Source: Tolypothrix sp. PCC 7910 (lineage in GTDB: Bacteria; Cyanobacteriota; Cyanobacteriia; Cyanobacteriales; Nostocaceae). Taken from it: 64,000 nucleotides of DNA. The stretch covers positions 7,736,001 through 7,800,000 of the forward strand of contig NZ_CP050440.1 of NCBI RefSeq assembly GCF_011769525.1. Direction: 5' to 3'. The notes under the pieces are model-generated. The model did no database searches. It was not told where the DNA came from and was given only the letters and a program-made list of their open reading frames with translations. This document shows positions 1 to 9,041 of the stretch, piece after piece; within the stretch, counting starts at the first letter, position 1; every line of letters begins with the position of its first letter. A program made the translations under genes and the position numbers.

Positions 1-1920
1 GTTGATGTCAATATCCTAGAAGAAATTAATAGTAAAAGATGGATAGATATTAGCGATTTACAGAAGGTTGATAGGGATAAATTTGAGCGTTTTGGTTTAG
101 GACAAGTCCGTCAGAAACGAATTAGCGGACAAGATGTAGTATTACAATACTCTAAGTTGATGTTGTTAGGAAAACCAGGCTCCGGTAAAACAACATTTTT
201 ACAGTCACTAGCTATAAATTGTAATCAAGGCAACTTTCGTCCTGATTGTTTGCCCATATTTATAAATTTAAAAAACTTTGCTGAAGACACAAGAGACCTT
301 CTGCAACCTAGCCTAGTAAAATACATTCATAAATATTTTGCAGTTTTTGAGATCACAGAACAGCAAATTATCTCTGTATTATCTCAAGGAAAAGTATTAC
401 TTTTATTAGACGCTTTAGATGAAGTTGCAGAACAAGATAGTGAAATAATTCTCAAAAATATTCGACAGTTTATTGAGATTTATCATAAAAATATTATAGT
501 TATTACTTGCCGTGTAGCTGCCCAATATTATAGATTTCAAGGCTTTACAGAGGTAGAAATTGCCGATTTTACCAAATCGCAAATTGCTACTTTTGCTAAT
601 AAATGGTTTTTATCTGTTGCCAAAAAAAGTCCCGCTAAAGCGCAGTCCTTGGCGCGTAAGTTTATCCAAAAATTAGAACTTGCAGAAAATGCCCAAATTT
701 TAGAGTTAGCGTCTACACCAATTTTGTTGAATCTCACTTGTTTATTATTTCAGTTTGTCGAAGATTTTCCTTGTCAACGTGCTGAACTATATAAACAAGG
801 ATTGGATCTACTACTAGTACGCTGGGATGAAGCAAGGGGTATCAAACGCGATCAAGTGTACCGGAATTTGTCACTGCTACAAAAAATTAAGCTGCTTAGT
901 CGTGTTGCAGCAGTTACCTTTGCTCAAGGAGAGTATTTTCTTCCCGAAAAAAAAATGTATCAGCTAATTGCTGACTATCTGTCTCATCTTCCTCAAGGGA
1001 CACATGATGCCGATGCTTTAGAATTAGAGAGTGCAGCTGTTGTTAAAGCAATTGAAGCGCAACATGGATTATTAGTAGAAAGAGCCAGAGGAATTTATTC
1101 TTTTTCTCATTTGACGTTTCAAGAATACTTCACAGCTAGAGAAATTTTTGCTAATGCTAATACTCAAACACTACAAGAGCTAGTTAACCAAGTCAATGAA
1201 GAACGTTGGCGGGAAATATTTTTACTCACTGTAGAAATGTTGCAACCGGCTGATGAAATATTACAGCTAATGAAGCAAAAAATTGATAAGTTGGCAACCG
1301 CCAACGAAAAATTAGAAGATTTTCTCAACTGGTTAGTAGAGAAATCATCTACAGTCAAAGGATGTTATCATCCTGCTAGCGTGCGTGCCTTTTACTTTAC
1401 AATTGCGCTACCACCTGAGCATCCTTTAGCTCGTACCCAAAATTTTGCGATATCTTTAGACCCTCAAATGGCCGGGAATCTATCTCTTGATTTAGCATTA
1501 GATTTGGCTCTAACTCATGCCCTATCTGTAAGTGTAACAATCACTGCTGATATATTTAGCCAACGCTTATTTGCTTTAAGTTTAGCTCTCGACCTAGAAC
1601 ATTTACTAACAGATGAGCCATCTTTACAAACATCACTAAAATTATTAAAGAATCAATTACCATCACCAAAACAAGGTAGAGAAGCATTAAAAATGTGGTG
1701 GCAAACTCATGGTGAAGGTTGGATTAGGAAATTGCGAACTTTAATTATTGGTTCCCGCCAAATTGGTCATGCTTGGCAGTTTAACGAACAGGAATGGCAG
1801 GATTTACAACAGTATTGGTATGCCAATCAATTACTACTAGATTGTCTTAATAGCGCTACTAATGTCACTCCAAATGTACGAGAGTCAATAGAAAATAGTT
1901 TGCTGTTGGTTTGTGGTTAA
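1..1920 (+). CDS. NACHT-type STAND ATPase, 5' end outside window
   Basis: The frame is open from base 1, so the gene starts upstream of the window; the first plausible internal start (TTG at 157) lies just before the P-loop and is not the true start. Visible features are a Walker A motif GKPGSGKTT (about codons 58-66 of the visible part), a Walker B run LLLLDALDEV about 70 residues later, and a sensor-like strand ending ITCR, the order expected of NACHT/STAND ATPases. After the ATPase comes a helical region and a long Leu-rich C-terminal part without recognisable WD40, TPR or LRR repeats. Family knowledge: bacterial NACHT proteins act as ligand-triggered switches, several of them in phage defence. 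The N-terminal effector is not visible, so the function is open. It ends directly in a TTGGTAA repeat array. Confidence 0.85.
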   Translation, partial: VDVNILEEINSKRWIDISDLQKVDRDKFERFGLGQVRQKRISGQDVVLQYSKLMLLGKPGSGKTTFLQSLAINCNQGNFRPDCLPIFINLKNFAEDTRDLLQPSLVKYIHKYFAVFEITEQQIISVLSQGKVLLLLDALDEVAEQDSEIILKNIRQFIEIYHKNIIVITCRVAAQYYRFQGFTEVEIADFTKSQIATFANKWFLSVAKKSPAKAQSLARKFIQKLELAENAQILELASTPILLNLTCLLFQFVEDFPCQRAELYKQGLDLLLVRWDEARGIKRDQVYRNLSLLQKIKLLSRVAAVTFAQGEYFLPEKKMYQLIADYLSHLPQGTHDADALELESAAVVKAIEAQHGLLVERARGIYSFSHLTFQEYFTAREIFANANTQTLQELVNQVNEERWREIFLLTVEMLQPADEILQLMKQKIDKLATANEKLEDFLNWLVEKSSTVKGCYHPASVRAFYFTIALPPEHPLARTQNFAISLDPQMAGNLSLDLALDLALTHALSVSVTITADIFSQRLFALSLALDLEHLLTDEPSLQTSLKLLKNQLPSPKQGREALKMWWQTHGEGWIRKLRTLIIGSRQIGHAWQFNEQEWQDLQQYWYANQLLLDCLNSATNVTPNVRESIENSLLLVCG

Positions 1921-1969
1921 TTGGTAATTGGTAATTGGTAATTGGTAATTGGTAATTGGTAATTGGTAA
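1921..1969. repeat. Seven tandem TTGGTAA heptamers
   Basis: Seven perfect head-to-tail copies of TTGGTAA start on the base after the stop codon of the NACHT gene. This is the short tandemly repeated repetitive (STRR) sequence class known from heterocystous cyanobacteria. A CCCCAATCCCCAG-type stretch follows near 1987-2007. Confidence 0.95.
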
Positions 1970-2097
1970 TGGGAATTTTTTCCTAGTCCCCAATCCCCAG
2001 CCCCCAGATGGATGGGCAATTACGGCGCTTTAGTTACACTCAAGAGTGAGTACTTTCCTATCTTCCTGTTGTGATTTTGGGAAGAATTTAATTATTT

Positions 2098-3444
2098 ATG
2101 CAATTTCTTGAGCGTTTTTTGCCGCTATTATTGTTATTCACTACAGTAACAGCTTGTAACCAAACCAGCGCTTCTTTAGATAATTCCACACCGCAACCAT
2201 CTGCATCGGTTGTACAACAGGCAGAGAATTCTCCACAGCAGCCGAAAAATGTAGTTCGGACTGAAGCAATTTCGCCTACACCTATTCGTATCAGCTTGAA
2301 TAATTTACCAGCACCTTTTGCTACCGAGAGTGCTTCCAAAAGACCTGAGGTTGTGTCAATTCCGCAGAATCCTGTGCTGCGTGTACCATCAGGATTTACA
2401 GTTAATGTTTTTGCTGAAGGTTTAGATGCACCACGGTGGCTAGCTTTAACTCCCAATGGTGATGTGTTAGTCACAGAAACTCGGCAAAATCGGATTCGGC
2501 TGTTGCGTGATAGTAATGGCGATGGGGTGGCTGATGTTCGTAAAACTTTCGCTAGTTCCCAAAATGGGCTAAATATACCGTTTGGCATGGCTTTTGGCGG
2601 TAATTCCTTCTTTTTGGGTAATACCGATGCTGTGCTACAGTTTCCCTACAGGAAAGGTCAACAACAACTGAGTGGTACTGGTAAAAAAATTGCTGACCTT
2701 CCTGGTGGTGGCTATAACCAGCACTGGACGCGTAACGTGGTAGTTTCGCCCGATGGTAATAAGCTGTATGTTTCTGTTGGTTCTGAAAGTAACGTAGATG
2801 AAGAAGCGCTACCACGCGCTTCAGTTCAGCAAATGAATTTAGATGGTTCGCAAAAACAGACTTTTGCTTCTGGCTTGCGTAACCCGGTAGGTTTAGATTT
2901 CCACCCAGTCACCAAGGAACTTTACACTGCTGTGAACGAACGTGATGGTATTGGTGATGACTTAGTCCCAGACTACTTTACACGTATCCAGCAGGGAGAA
3001 TTTTACGGCTGGCCCTATGCTTATCTCACACCTAATAACCTTGACCCACGACAGAAAGCCAATAATCAAAGTAAACGCCCCGACTTAGCAGCCCGTACAC
3101 GTACCCCAGATGTGTTATTCCAGGCGCATTCAGCAGCCTTGGGTGTACAGTTCTATGATGGTCAGACATTCCCACAAAAATATCGTAACGGTGCTTTTGT
3201 GGCTTTTCGTGGTTCCTGGAACCGCGATCGCGGTACAGGTTATAAAGTAGTATTTGTGCCCTTTAATAATCAGGGTCGTCCACAGGGTTACTATGAAGAC
3301 TTTCTCACGGGATTTTTGCTAAATCCTTCTACACCAACCACTTGGGGGCGACCTGTCGGTTTACTAGTGTTACCTGATGGCAGTTTATTAGTAACAGAAG
3401 AAGCTAATAATCGGATTTATCGGATTCAGTATAAGGGGGGTTAG
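2098..3444 (+). CDS. Sorbosone/glucose dehydrogenase-like beta-propeller lipoprotein
   Basis: A 448-residue protein with a lipoprotein signal: hydrophobic residues 8-18 and lipobox TVTAC with Cys20. A low-complexity Ser/Pro/Gln linker to about residue 90 leads into a six-bladed beta-propeller of the PQQ-dependent sugar dehydrogenase / L-sorbosone dehydrogenase type. Blade signatures include GLDAPRWLALTPNGDVLVTE, GLRNPVGLDFHP, GEFYGWPYAY and a final LPDGSLLVTEEANNRIYRI. Family members oxidise aldoses or sorbosone with PQQ, but many cyanobacterial members are untested and PQQ synthesis is not evident here. It is probably anchored to the outer or plasma membrane facing the periplasm. It stands alone between a repeat array and a cupin gene. 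Confidence 0.85.
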   Translation: MQFLERFLPLLLLFTTVTACNQTSASLDNSTPQPSASVVQQAENSPQQPKNVVRTEAISPTPIRISLNNLPAPFATESASKRPEVVSIPQNPVLRVPSGFTVNVFAEGLDAPRWLALTPNGDVLVTETRQNRIRLLRDSNGDGVADVRKTFASSQNGLNIPFGMAFGGNSFFLGNTDAVLQFPYRKGQQQLSGTGKKIADLPGGGYNQHWTRNVVVSPDGNKLYVSVGSESNVDEEALPRASVQQMNLDGSQKQTFASGLRNPVGLDFHPVTKELYTAVNERDGIGDDLVPDYFTRIQQGEFYGWPYAYLTPNNLDPRQKANNQSKRPDLAARTRTPDVLFQAHSAALGVQFYDGQTFPQKYRNGAFVAFRGSWNRDRGTGYKVVFVPFNNQGRPQGYYEDFLTGFLLNPSTPTTWGRPVGLLVLPDGSLLVTEEANNRIYRIQYKGG

Positions 3445-3590
3445 GGATTGATTGAGATTGGGGACTGGGGACAAGGGGACAGAGGGGAATATTATGGTAG
3501 CTAACTTTAAGGGCTTTCTTGAGGCTTAACCTGTTTGCGCTACATTATTGAACAATTAACTGCGATCGCTATTAGGTTTCAAAATTAGTT

Positions 3591-4004
3591 ATGACTCAGA
3601 ATGACAGTAATATTCAGTCAAATACTCAGCCTTCTTCTTCCCATTCTGGTTCCAGATATTGGGGCCATGTAGAACTGGTAGAAGAAGGCGAAAACTATAG
3701 AATTAGTCGAGTAGAAATCAAACCTAGACATGGAATTAAACCACAAATCCATTATCATCGGAATGAACACTGGGTGGTAGTTTCTGGTGTTGCCAGGGTG
3801 ACTTGTGGTGAACAAGAACTATTATTGAATCGTAATGAATCTACTTATGTTCCGGCTGCAACACTGCATAAGGTAGAAAATCCTGGATCTATTCCCCTAG
3901 TAATTTTGGAAATTCAAAACGGTGAGTATTTAGGGGAGGATGATACTGAGCGCCCTTTTGACCTAAATTTGGTGAAATCTGCCAGTGAAATTACTAATTC
4001 GTAA
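3591..4004 (+). CDS. Cupin protein, type II phosphomannose isomerase-like
   Basis: A 137-residue single-domain cupin. After a Ser/Gln-rich N-terminus (1-22) it opens with SRYWGHVELVEEG and carries cupin motif 1 (HYHRNEHWVVVSG, with the two His and Glu metal ligands) and motif 2 (TYVPAATLHKVENPG, with the third His). This matches the C-terminal cupin of bifunctional mannose-6-phosphate isomerase / GDP-mannose pyrophosphorylase, here as a free-standing protein, as is common in cyanobacteria. Likely a cytosolic metal-dependent sugar-phosphate isomerase or sugar binder; the substrate cannot be read from sequence. The ATG at 3591 is the natural start. Confidence 0.82.
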   Translation: MTQNDSNIQSNTQPSSSHSGSRYWGHVELVEEGENYRISRVEIKPRHGIKPQIHYHRNEHWVVVSGVARVTCGEQELLLNRNESTYVPAATLHKVENPGSIPLVILEIQNGEYLGEDDTERPFDLNLVKSASEITNS

Positions 4005-4070
4005 TTAGGAAATTCAGTTAATATCTAAGTTTTATGGTTTGAAACAGGGTATTCAACTGTATACATAGGG

Positions 4071-4097
4071 AAAGGGTACAGCAATGCTGTACCCTTT
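4071..4097. repeat. 27-bp perfect palindrome with ACAGCAATGCTGT core
   Basis: Two 13-bp arms (AAAGGGTACAGCA and its complement) flank a single A. The core ACAGCAATGCTGT recurs in another palindrome at 34829-34849. It lies between the cupin gene and the convergent radical SAM gene, so it could act as a two-way transcript end, but no T-run follows it on the plus strand. Confidence 0.85.
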
Positions 4098-4147
4098 CGC
4101 GAATACGATTCGATTCAGAATTTTTCGTTATGATTTTGGGGTTGGAA

Positions 4148-4167
4148 AGACGCGATAAATCGCGTCT
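4148..4167. repeat. Palindrome AGACGCGAT-AA-ATCGCGTCT
   Basis: Two perfect 9-bp arms around AA, followed by CTACAA. It resembles the dispersed palindromic elements containing CGTCTCTACAA found in Nostocales spacers; a relative sits at 43455-43486 in the ATP synthase operon. It lies downstream of both convergent genes here and may contribute to 3'-end formation. Confidence 0.8.
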
Positions 4168-4250
4168 CTACAAGATGTAAACGTCAATCGATTTGTGTTA
4201 AGCTAATGCGCGTCTAAATTGCATCTAGAAAATCATTTTTTGTTATTTCC

Positions 4251-5840
4251 TTAACTAACCCCGGCTTCAGCCTTTTCCTTTACAGGTGGTACATAGGGTT
4301 TCTCTGCACCTTGGGCGAGATATTCTGCTAGCTGGCTTTCTATTTGATCGCGCACAATTTGGCGATACTCTAGAAAATGCTCGTTGTGGGCACAAGCTGA
4401 AAGATAATGCTCGGCAACACCAGGGTTACGCTTGATAATACTAAATAAGTGATGCCAGAATTTCCAGCGGGTTTCGCGTTTAATACCTTGTCGCCAGATG
4501 ACAATCAATAGCGCTTTAATTACTACCAACTCTGGCCATTTAAATGGTGCTTTCCAAGTTGGCGCACCCATCATTAAAAAGCAGCGGTAGGTACGATCCA
4601 AATATTTCACTGGATCGTATAAAGCACAAAATGCTTCGATGTATTCTCTAGCAATATCTTCCAGGGGACGGGTAGCAACAAAGTTCATCAAGGTTGTTTG
4701 GTTGATGTTGCCGTCTTTGTTTTCCCGCAATCTACCTTCTTTTTTCAGGCGATGCCACAAGGCTGTGTTGGGTAGCGCTTGTAACATGGCGAAAGTTGTA
4801 GAAGGAATGGCAGCTTGTTCAGCAAACCGAACAATGCGATCGCCTGCACCTGCTTTTTCCCCGTCAAACCCGATAATAAACCCAGCCATTGGGCGCAATC
4901 CGGCTTTGATAATACTTTGCACAGCTTCGGTGAGGGAACTGCGAGTATTTTGAAACTTCTTCGTCAGTTGTAAGCTATCTTCATCTGGTGTTTCAATTCC
5001 TAAAAATACCGCCGCAAAACCAGATTCCACCATCAATTCCATCAATTCTGGATCTTGTGCTAAATCAATAGAAGCTTCGGTATCAAAGCGGAAGGGATAT
5101 TGATGTTCTTGCATCCAAACTTTTAACTCTTTCAGCAACAATTTCACATTGCGTTTGTTGCCAATAAAGTTGTCATCGACCATGAACACACCCCGCCGCC
5201 AACCCAACTCATAGAGATAATCCAACTCTGCTAACAATTGGGCCGGGGTTTTAGTACGTGGTTTGCGACCATAGAGAACAATAATGTCACAGAATTCGCA
5301 TTGGAAAGGACAACCCCGCGAAAACTGCACAGACATCATGTCGTAAGCATTAAATTCTAATAAATCAAAGCGGGGTACTGGTGTGCTTGTCACATCTGGT
5401 TTTTCCGCAGTGCGGAAAGTACCAGATGTTTCGCCCCGTTGAATCGCCTCAACGAACATGGGTAAGGTGATTTCCCCTTCATCGAGGATCAGAAAATCTG
5501 CGCCCACGTTTTGCACTTCATGGGGTGTTGAGGTGGGGTAGGGGCCGCCCACAGCGACTAACTTACCACGCCGCTTGGCTTCTTGGATTTGGTCTAGCAA
5601 GTCCTGTTTCTGGACAATCATGGCGGAGAAAATGATGACATCAGCCCAAGCCCATTCGGCTTCGGTAACTGGGCGGATGTTGCGATCTACCAGCTTATAT
5701 TCCCATTCTTGAGGAAGAATTGCCGCCACTGTCACTAAACCTAAAGGTGGTAACAAAACCTTGCGATCGACTAAATCCAAAATTTTTTCGTATGACCAAA
5801 AGGTTTTGGGAAATATTGGATATACCAGCAGGACTCGCAT
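4251..5840 (-). CDS. B12-binding radical SAM protein (DUF4070 type)
   Basis: 529 residues. The N-terminal 140 residues are a cobalamin-binding Rossmann-like domain (start MRVLLVYPIFPKTFWSYE; later VGGPYPTSTPHEV). A radical SAM core follows with the 4Fe-4S cluster motif RGCPFQCEFCD (Cys177, Cys181, Cys184), then GFIIGFDGE, and a C-terminal helical DUF4070-type region. Such enzymes use B12 and SAM for difficult methylations or rearrangements. HpnP (hopanoid C2-methylase) belongs to the same broad class, but the N-terminal LDLVDRKVLLPPLGL looks to me like the general cyanobacterial paralogue, so I do not assign HpnP. It is monocistronic, ending 246 bases from the cupin gene. Confidence 0.88.
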   Translation of the reverse strand: MRVLLVYPIFPKTFWSYEKILDLVDRKVLLPPLGLVTVAAILPQEWEYKLVDRNIRPVTEAEWAWADVIIFSAMIVQKQDLLDQIQEAKRRGKLVAVGGPYPTSTPHEVQNVGADFLILDEGEITLPMFVEAIQRGETSGTFRTAEKPDVTSTPVPRFDLLEFNAYDMMSVQFSRGCPFQCEFCDIIVLYGRKPRTKTPAQLLAELDYLYELGWRRGVFMVDDNFIGNKRNVKLLLKELKVWMQEHQYPFRFDTEASIDLAQDPELMELMVESGFAAVFLGIETPDEDSLQLTKKFQNTRSSLTEAVQSIIKAGLRPMAGFIIGFDGEKAGAGDRIVRFAEQAAIPSTTFAMLQALPNTALWHRLKKEGRLRENKDGNINQTTLMNFVATRPLEDIAREYIEAFCALYDPVKYLDRTYRCFLMMGAPTWKAPFKWPELVVIKALLIVIWRQGIKRETRWKFWHHLFSIIKRNPGVAEHYLSACAHNEHFLEYRQIVRDQIESQLAEYLAQGAEKPYVPPVKEKAEAGVS

Positions 5841-6002
5841 ACAGTATCAATCCTCACACTTTGATTGTTATTTCACTTTAACGAAAATTAAGAGTCTTTG
5901 ACTTTTTATATCAGCAGGTTCATCTGTTGACTAATCTTTTTTTTGATTCCAAATGAAAGCAATGCCTGGGGTAGGCAATGCTAATACTATAAAAAGTAAT
6001 AT

Positions 6003-6413
6003 TTAGAGACAAGAACGCCAATTTTCGATTTGCAAGCTGGGTACTCGTTGAAATTCCCTAACGTTAGATGTGACGACAATATGATTATGAGTTAATGCTG
6101 TTGCAGCAATAAGTACATCGTAAGCACCGATAGGAGAACCTGCTATTTTCAGAATGCTTCTAATTTGGGCTGCTTGATCTGCTTCAGTTGAACCAAAAGG
6201 TAAAATTATAATTGCTTTTAAAAATGTTTCAATCAACGGTTGGATTTTGACGGCTCTTTCTAAATTTATTGCTAATCCATATTTCATTTACATTACCGTT
6301 AAGGATGAAATAAATATTTGATTAGGTGGAATAGATTTTAATTTTTTTAGAGTGTTCTCTTCTCCCTTAACAAAATCGCTAACTACGCAAGTATCGAGTA
6401 AATAACCCATCAT
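6003..6413 (-). pseudogene. PIN-domain toxin (VapC-like), broken by one in-frame TAA
   Basis: Read as one frame this is a 136-codon VapC-like PIN ribonuclease. The start ATG at 6413 shares one base with the antitoxin stop (TAATG), the usual translational coupling. The N-terminus MMGYLLDTCVVSDFVKG carries the first catalytic Asp. In the stretch FISSLTVM-stop-MKYGLA, a TAA at 6290-6288 stands exactly where family members have the acidic Glu (xLTxxExxYG), a one-base GAA-to-TAA change. After the stop, an ATG at 6287 and the other PIN signatures (GAYDVLIAATAL, TSNVREF, LQIENW) remain intact. Frame and length match the family, so this is a recent nonsense mutation or a sequencing error. Reinitiation at the ATG after the stop could make only a 94-residue fragment without the first Asp. 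Confidence 0.85.
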
Positions 6414-6628
6414 TAAAAATCTATTTCGTTCGGTGGTAGTAGTTCATTTCGATAGGATTCAAACTTAATACCTTCGCTGACACCTTGATATTCCATAACT
6501 ATTTCTGGCCAAATGGTGGGTTTAATTTCTAAGAAAGTGACAAATACTTGACTTTCAGTAATACCCTGTGGTGTTTCAGCAAGTTCAATTTTGCCGTTTT
6601 TATAAATACCTTGAATGGTTTGTAACAT
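6413..6628 (-). CDS. Antitoxin of a VapBC-like pair (AF2212/DUF104-like)
   Basis: A 71-residue protein starting at ATG 6628, with GAGGAA a few bases upstream; a TTG at 6631 is in frame but less likely. The start MLQTIQGIYKNGKIELAETP and following VFVTFLEI resemble the short beta-strand AF2212-like/DUF104 antitoxins, which pair with PIN toxins. The C-terminal half (about 40-71) is acidic and would be the toxin-wrapping part. Its stop overlaps the toxin start by one base. If the toxin is dead, this gene may be a remnant or may still act on related toxins. Confidence 0.75.
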   Translation of the reverse strand: MLQTIQGIYKNGKIELAETPQGITESQVFVTFLEIKPTIWPEIVMEYQGVSEGIKFESYRNELLPPNEIDF

Positions 6629-6718
6629 CAAACTTCCTCAATGATATGCTTCTTCTTTTCTCCTAGTATAAACAAAAATTAATAAAAACCATTTACAATC
6701 TTCTTCAAGAATCTATCT

Positions 6719-7687
6719 TTAATTTGTCTTGACACCGCCTCTCTTCACACCGCTAATTTTCAAGACATCGCTCATAGTTGCACAGTAATTTGGTAACCCA
6801 AAAGTGGCAGGATTGATGGCATTTTCGTAGGTAAAATGTCGATAATTCATGCAGAATCTATCCCAAGCAGCCATCTGAATTTTAAAGACTGCAATAATTA
6901 AATTTGCCAAGGATAACGATAGGGGAATGCGAAAATAAATCTTCTTACCTAGATAGGCGCAGAGTTGTTCGACAGCTTGGTTAACAGTTAATTTCTCTTG
7001 ACCTAAAACAAACCTGCGGGGTTCCTGAGTATTAGAGGGATTTTCAATTAAATATTTGACTGTGGTGGCTATGTCTTTTCCGTGGATGAAATGGAAACTA
7101 CCATCGGCTTGCAAAAACCGAATTAAATTCGCATATTTTGTGACTTCGGGGATACCAGTTGTTAAATGAGAATAGGGCTTATGATTATCGCCGCCTAAAA
7201 CTAAAGTCGGAAAAACTGTAGTAATTTTCGGTGCGATCGCAAGTTTTGATAGTTCCTGTAAACAGTGATATTTAGAACTGACGTAATCTGTACCAATTTC
7301 CCCAGCTTCTTTGAGTGGTTGATTGTAACGATTTAAAACGCTAGCGGTAGAAAAATAAATTACCTGTTCGCATTTTGCTGGGTCTAGCAGCTTCAGCAAT
7401 TCTAGAGTTTTATTGACATTAATATTAAATGTTTGCTCCCCACCCCAAGCTGTTGCTGTTAGTACCGCCACATCAATTGTTGATAGCAAGTTAGCGAACT
7501 GTCCAATTTCTTGCATATCACCTTGTAATACAGTGATACCTGGACGCGCCTGAATATTAACTTGGAGTTTACTGGGGTTTCTAACTAGTAAATACAGTTC
7601 GTGATCTGTTTCGTTAATTAAGGCTTCACTTATGTAGTGACCTATACAGCCACTTGCACCAGTCACTAAAATCCGTTTTTGACTCAT
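6719..7687 (-). CDS. NAD(P)-dependent epimerase/dehydratase (extended SDR)
   Basis: 322 residues with an N-terminal Rossmann fold beginning RILVTGASGCIGHYI (the GxxGxxG nucleotide motif). The active-site Ser/Thr region is IYFSTASVLNRYN and the catalytic pair is YVSSK (YxxxK). The substrate-binding C-terminal part includes FHFIHGKDIATTVKYL, as in nucleotide-sugar epimerases and related reductases. Substrate unknown. It sits downstream of hemE on the same strand, but a 190-base spacer with a long hairpin (7781-7846) suggests separate transcription. Confidence 0.83.
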   Translation of the reverse strand: MSQKRILVTGASGCIGHYISEALINETDHELYLLVRNPSKLQVNIQARPGITVLQGDMQEIGQFANLLSTIDVAVLTATAWGGEQTFNINVNKTLELLKLLDPAKCEQVIYFSTASVLNRYNQPLKEAGEIGTDYVSSKYHCLQELSKLAIAPKITTVFPTLVLGGDNHKPYSHLTTGIPEVTKYANLIRFLQADGSFHFIHGKDIATTVKYLIENPSNTQEPRRFVLGQEKLTVNQAVEQLCAYLGKKIYFRIPLSLSLANLIIAVFKIQMAAWDRFCMNYRHFTYENAINPATFGLPNYCATMSDVLKISGVKRGGVKTN

Positions 7688-7780
7688 AGAGAGTTTTAAG
7701 TTTTATTTATCTAATTTATTTAGTTGTGTGGAATGAATTTTTAGTTCCCAATGTAGCCTCAACATCAGAATATAAATTTT

Positions 7781-7846
7781 CTTCGTGTCTTGGTGTCTGG
7801 GTGGTTAAAAATGATTTTTTCACCACAGAGACACTAAAACACGAAG
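7781..7846 (-). terminator. Long hairpin downstream of hemE
   Basis: The arms CTTCGTGTCTTGGTGTCT and its imperfect complement pair over roughly 24 positions with a few mismatches, around a T-rich loop. On the minus strand AAAATTT follows the hairpin. The position, 31 bases after the hemE stop, fits a terminator. The sequence also resembles widespread 'CACCACAGAGACAC' cyanobacterial spacer repeats, so it may be a dispersed repeat used as a terminator. Confidence 0.55.
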
Positions 7847-7876
7847 AAGAAAAATGTACAACAGATTGACAATCGT

Positions 7877-8929
7877 CTAAACTAGTGCATTAAGTTGCTT
7901 TGCTGTTTCAAAGAAGAAAGCAACATTTTCTTCTGGAGTTTCTGGTAGTACACCATGACCGAGGTTGAGAATATGGCCCCAGTTACCAGCTTTGCGAACA
8001 GTATCGAGGATGCGATCGCGAATAAACTGTTTGGAACCAAATAATACACCAGGGTCGAGATTTCCCTGAACTTTTACGTGCTTACCTAATCTGGCCCGTG
8101 CGTCTGCCATGTCTACTGCCCAGTCTACAGTCACAACATCCGCACCAGATTGTGCCATTCTTTCCAGCACGCCTGCACTACCGCTAACCAACAAAATTAA
8201 GGGTGTGTCGGGGTGGGTTTGCTTGACTTGTTCAAAAACCCGTCGCTGATATGGCAAAGCAAAGGTGTCATAATCTTGAGGACTCAATTGACCTGCCCAG
8301 GAGTCAAACATTTGGACAACTTGAGCGCCACAGTCAATTTGGTAGCGTGCGTAAACTGCGATCGCATCTGCTAATTTCGCTAAAAATTGATGCAGAATTG
8401 TCGGGTCAGAAAATGCCATATTTTTTATGATGGAATAGGTTTTAGAACCTTTTCCTTCTACTGCATAAGCAGCCAATGTCCACGGCGCACCAACAAAGCC
8501 TAATACCGTTGATTGATTCCCTACCTCTTGACGCAACGCCTGCAATATGGTTTTTATAAACGGCAGGGATGCTTCGGGTTCAAAGGGACGCAGGTTATCT
8601 ACTTGTTCTTGAGTGCGAATGGGCGAGTGAATAATTGGCCCTTTACCTTCCGCAATGTCCATGTCAATGCCTAAACCAGGCAATGGCGTTACAATGTCGG
8701 AGAATAAAATCACCCCGTCTGGTTGAAAGGCTCTCCAAGGCTGTAGGGAAACCTCAATCGCTACTTCGGGAATTTCTGAGCGATCGCGGAAAGAAGGATA
8801 CTTCTCCCTTAAATCGCGATAAGCTTTCATGTACCTTCCCGCTTGTCGCATCATCCATACAGGAGGACGGTCTACTACTTCACCACGAGCTGCCATGAGG
8901 AGTCTAGGAGCTGTTGAGGAAACACCCAT
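7877..8929 (-). CDS. hemE: Uroporphyrinogen decarboxylase
   Basis: A 350-residue cytosolic enzyme converting uroporphyrinogen III to coproporphyrinogen III in the shared haem/chlorophyll/phycobilin pathway. The N-terminal signature [17 protein letters not shown] is diagnostic, with the Arg residues that hold substrate carboxylates. [17 protein letters not shown] carries the catalytic Asp region, [19 protein letters not shown] is the second signature, and [16 protein letters not shown] is the conserved C-terminus. Length matches the family. The start ATG at 8929 gives [17 protein letters not shown], typical of cyanobacterial HemE. Alone on the minus strand, divergent from the membrane protein at 9042. 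Confidence 0.97.
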   Translation of the reverse strand: MGVSSTAPRLLMAARGEVVDRPPVWMMRQAGRYMKAYRDLREKYPSFRDRSEIPEVAIEVSLQPWRAFQPDGVILFSDIVTPLPGLGIDMDIAEGKGPIIHSPIRTQEQVDNLRPFEPEASLPFIKTILQALRQEVGNQSTVLGFVGAPWTLAAYAVEGKGSKTYSIIKNMAFSDPTILHQFLAKLADAIAVYARYQIDCGAQVVQMFDSWAGQLSPQDYDTFALPYQRRVFEQVKQTHPDTPLILLVSGSAGVLERMAQSGADVVTVDWAVDMADARARLGKHVKVQGNLDPGVLFGSKQFIRDRILDTVRKAGNWGHILNLGHGVLPETPEENVAFFFETAKQLNALV

Positions 8930-9041
8930 TTAACACTTCATCCTAAGTCACTTTTTTATGCCACTGTTTAGCTTATCATTCTGAGATCACGCTTTTTCAG
9001 GAGGCAGGTCTCACTCTCGTTTCTGCTTAACTTAACTTCAT

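Noticed and set aside
4251-5840. HpnP hopanoid C2-methylase
   Set aside because: Same enzyme class, but the N-terminal motifs look like the general DUF4070 paralogue; no hopanoid gene lies nearby.
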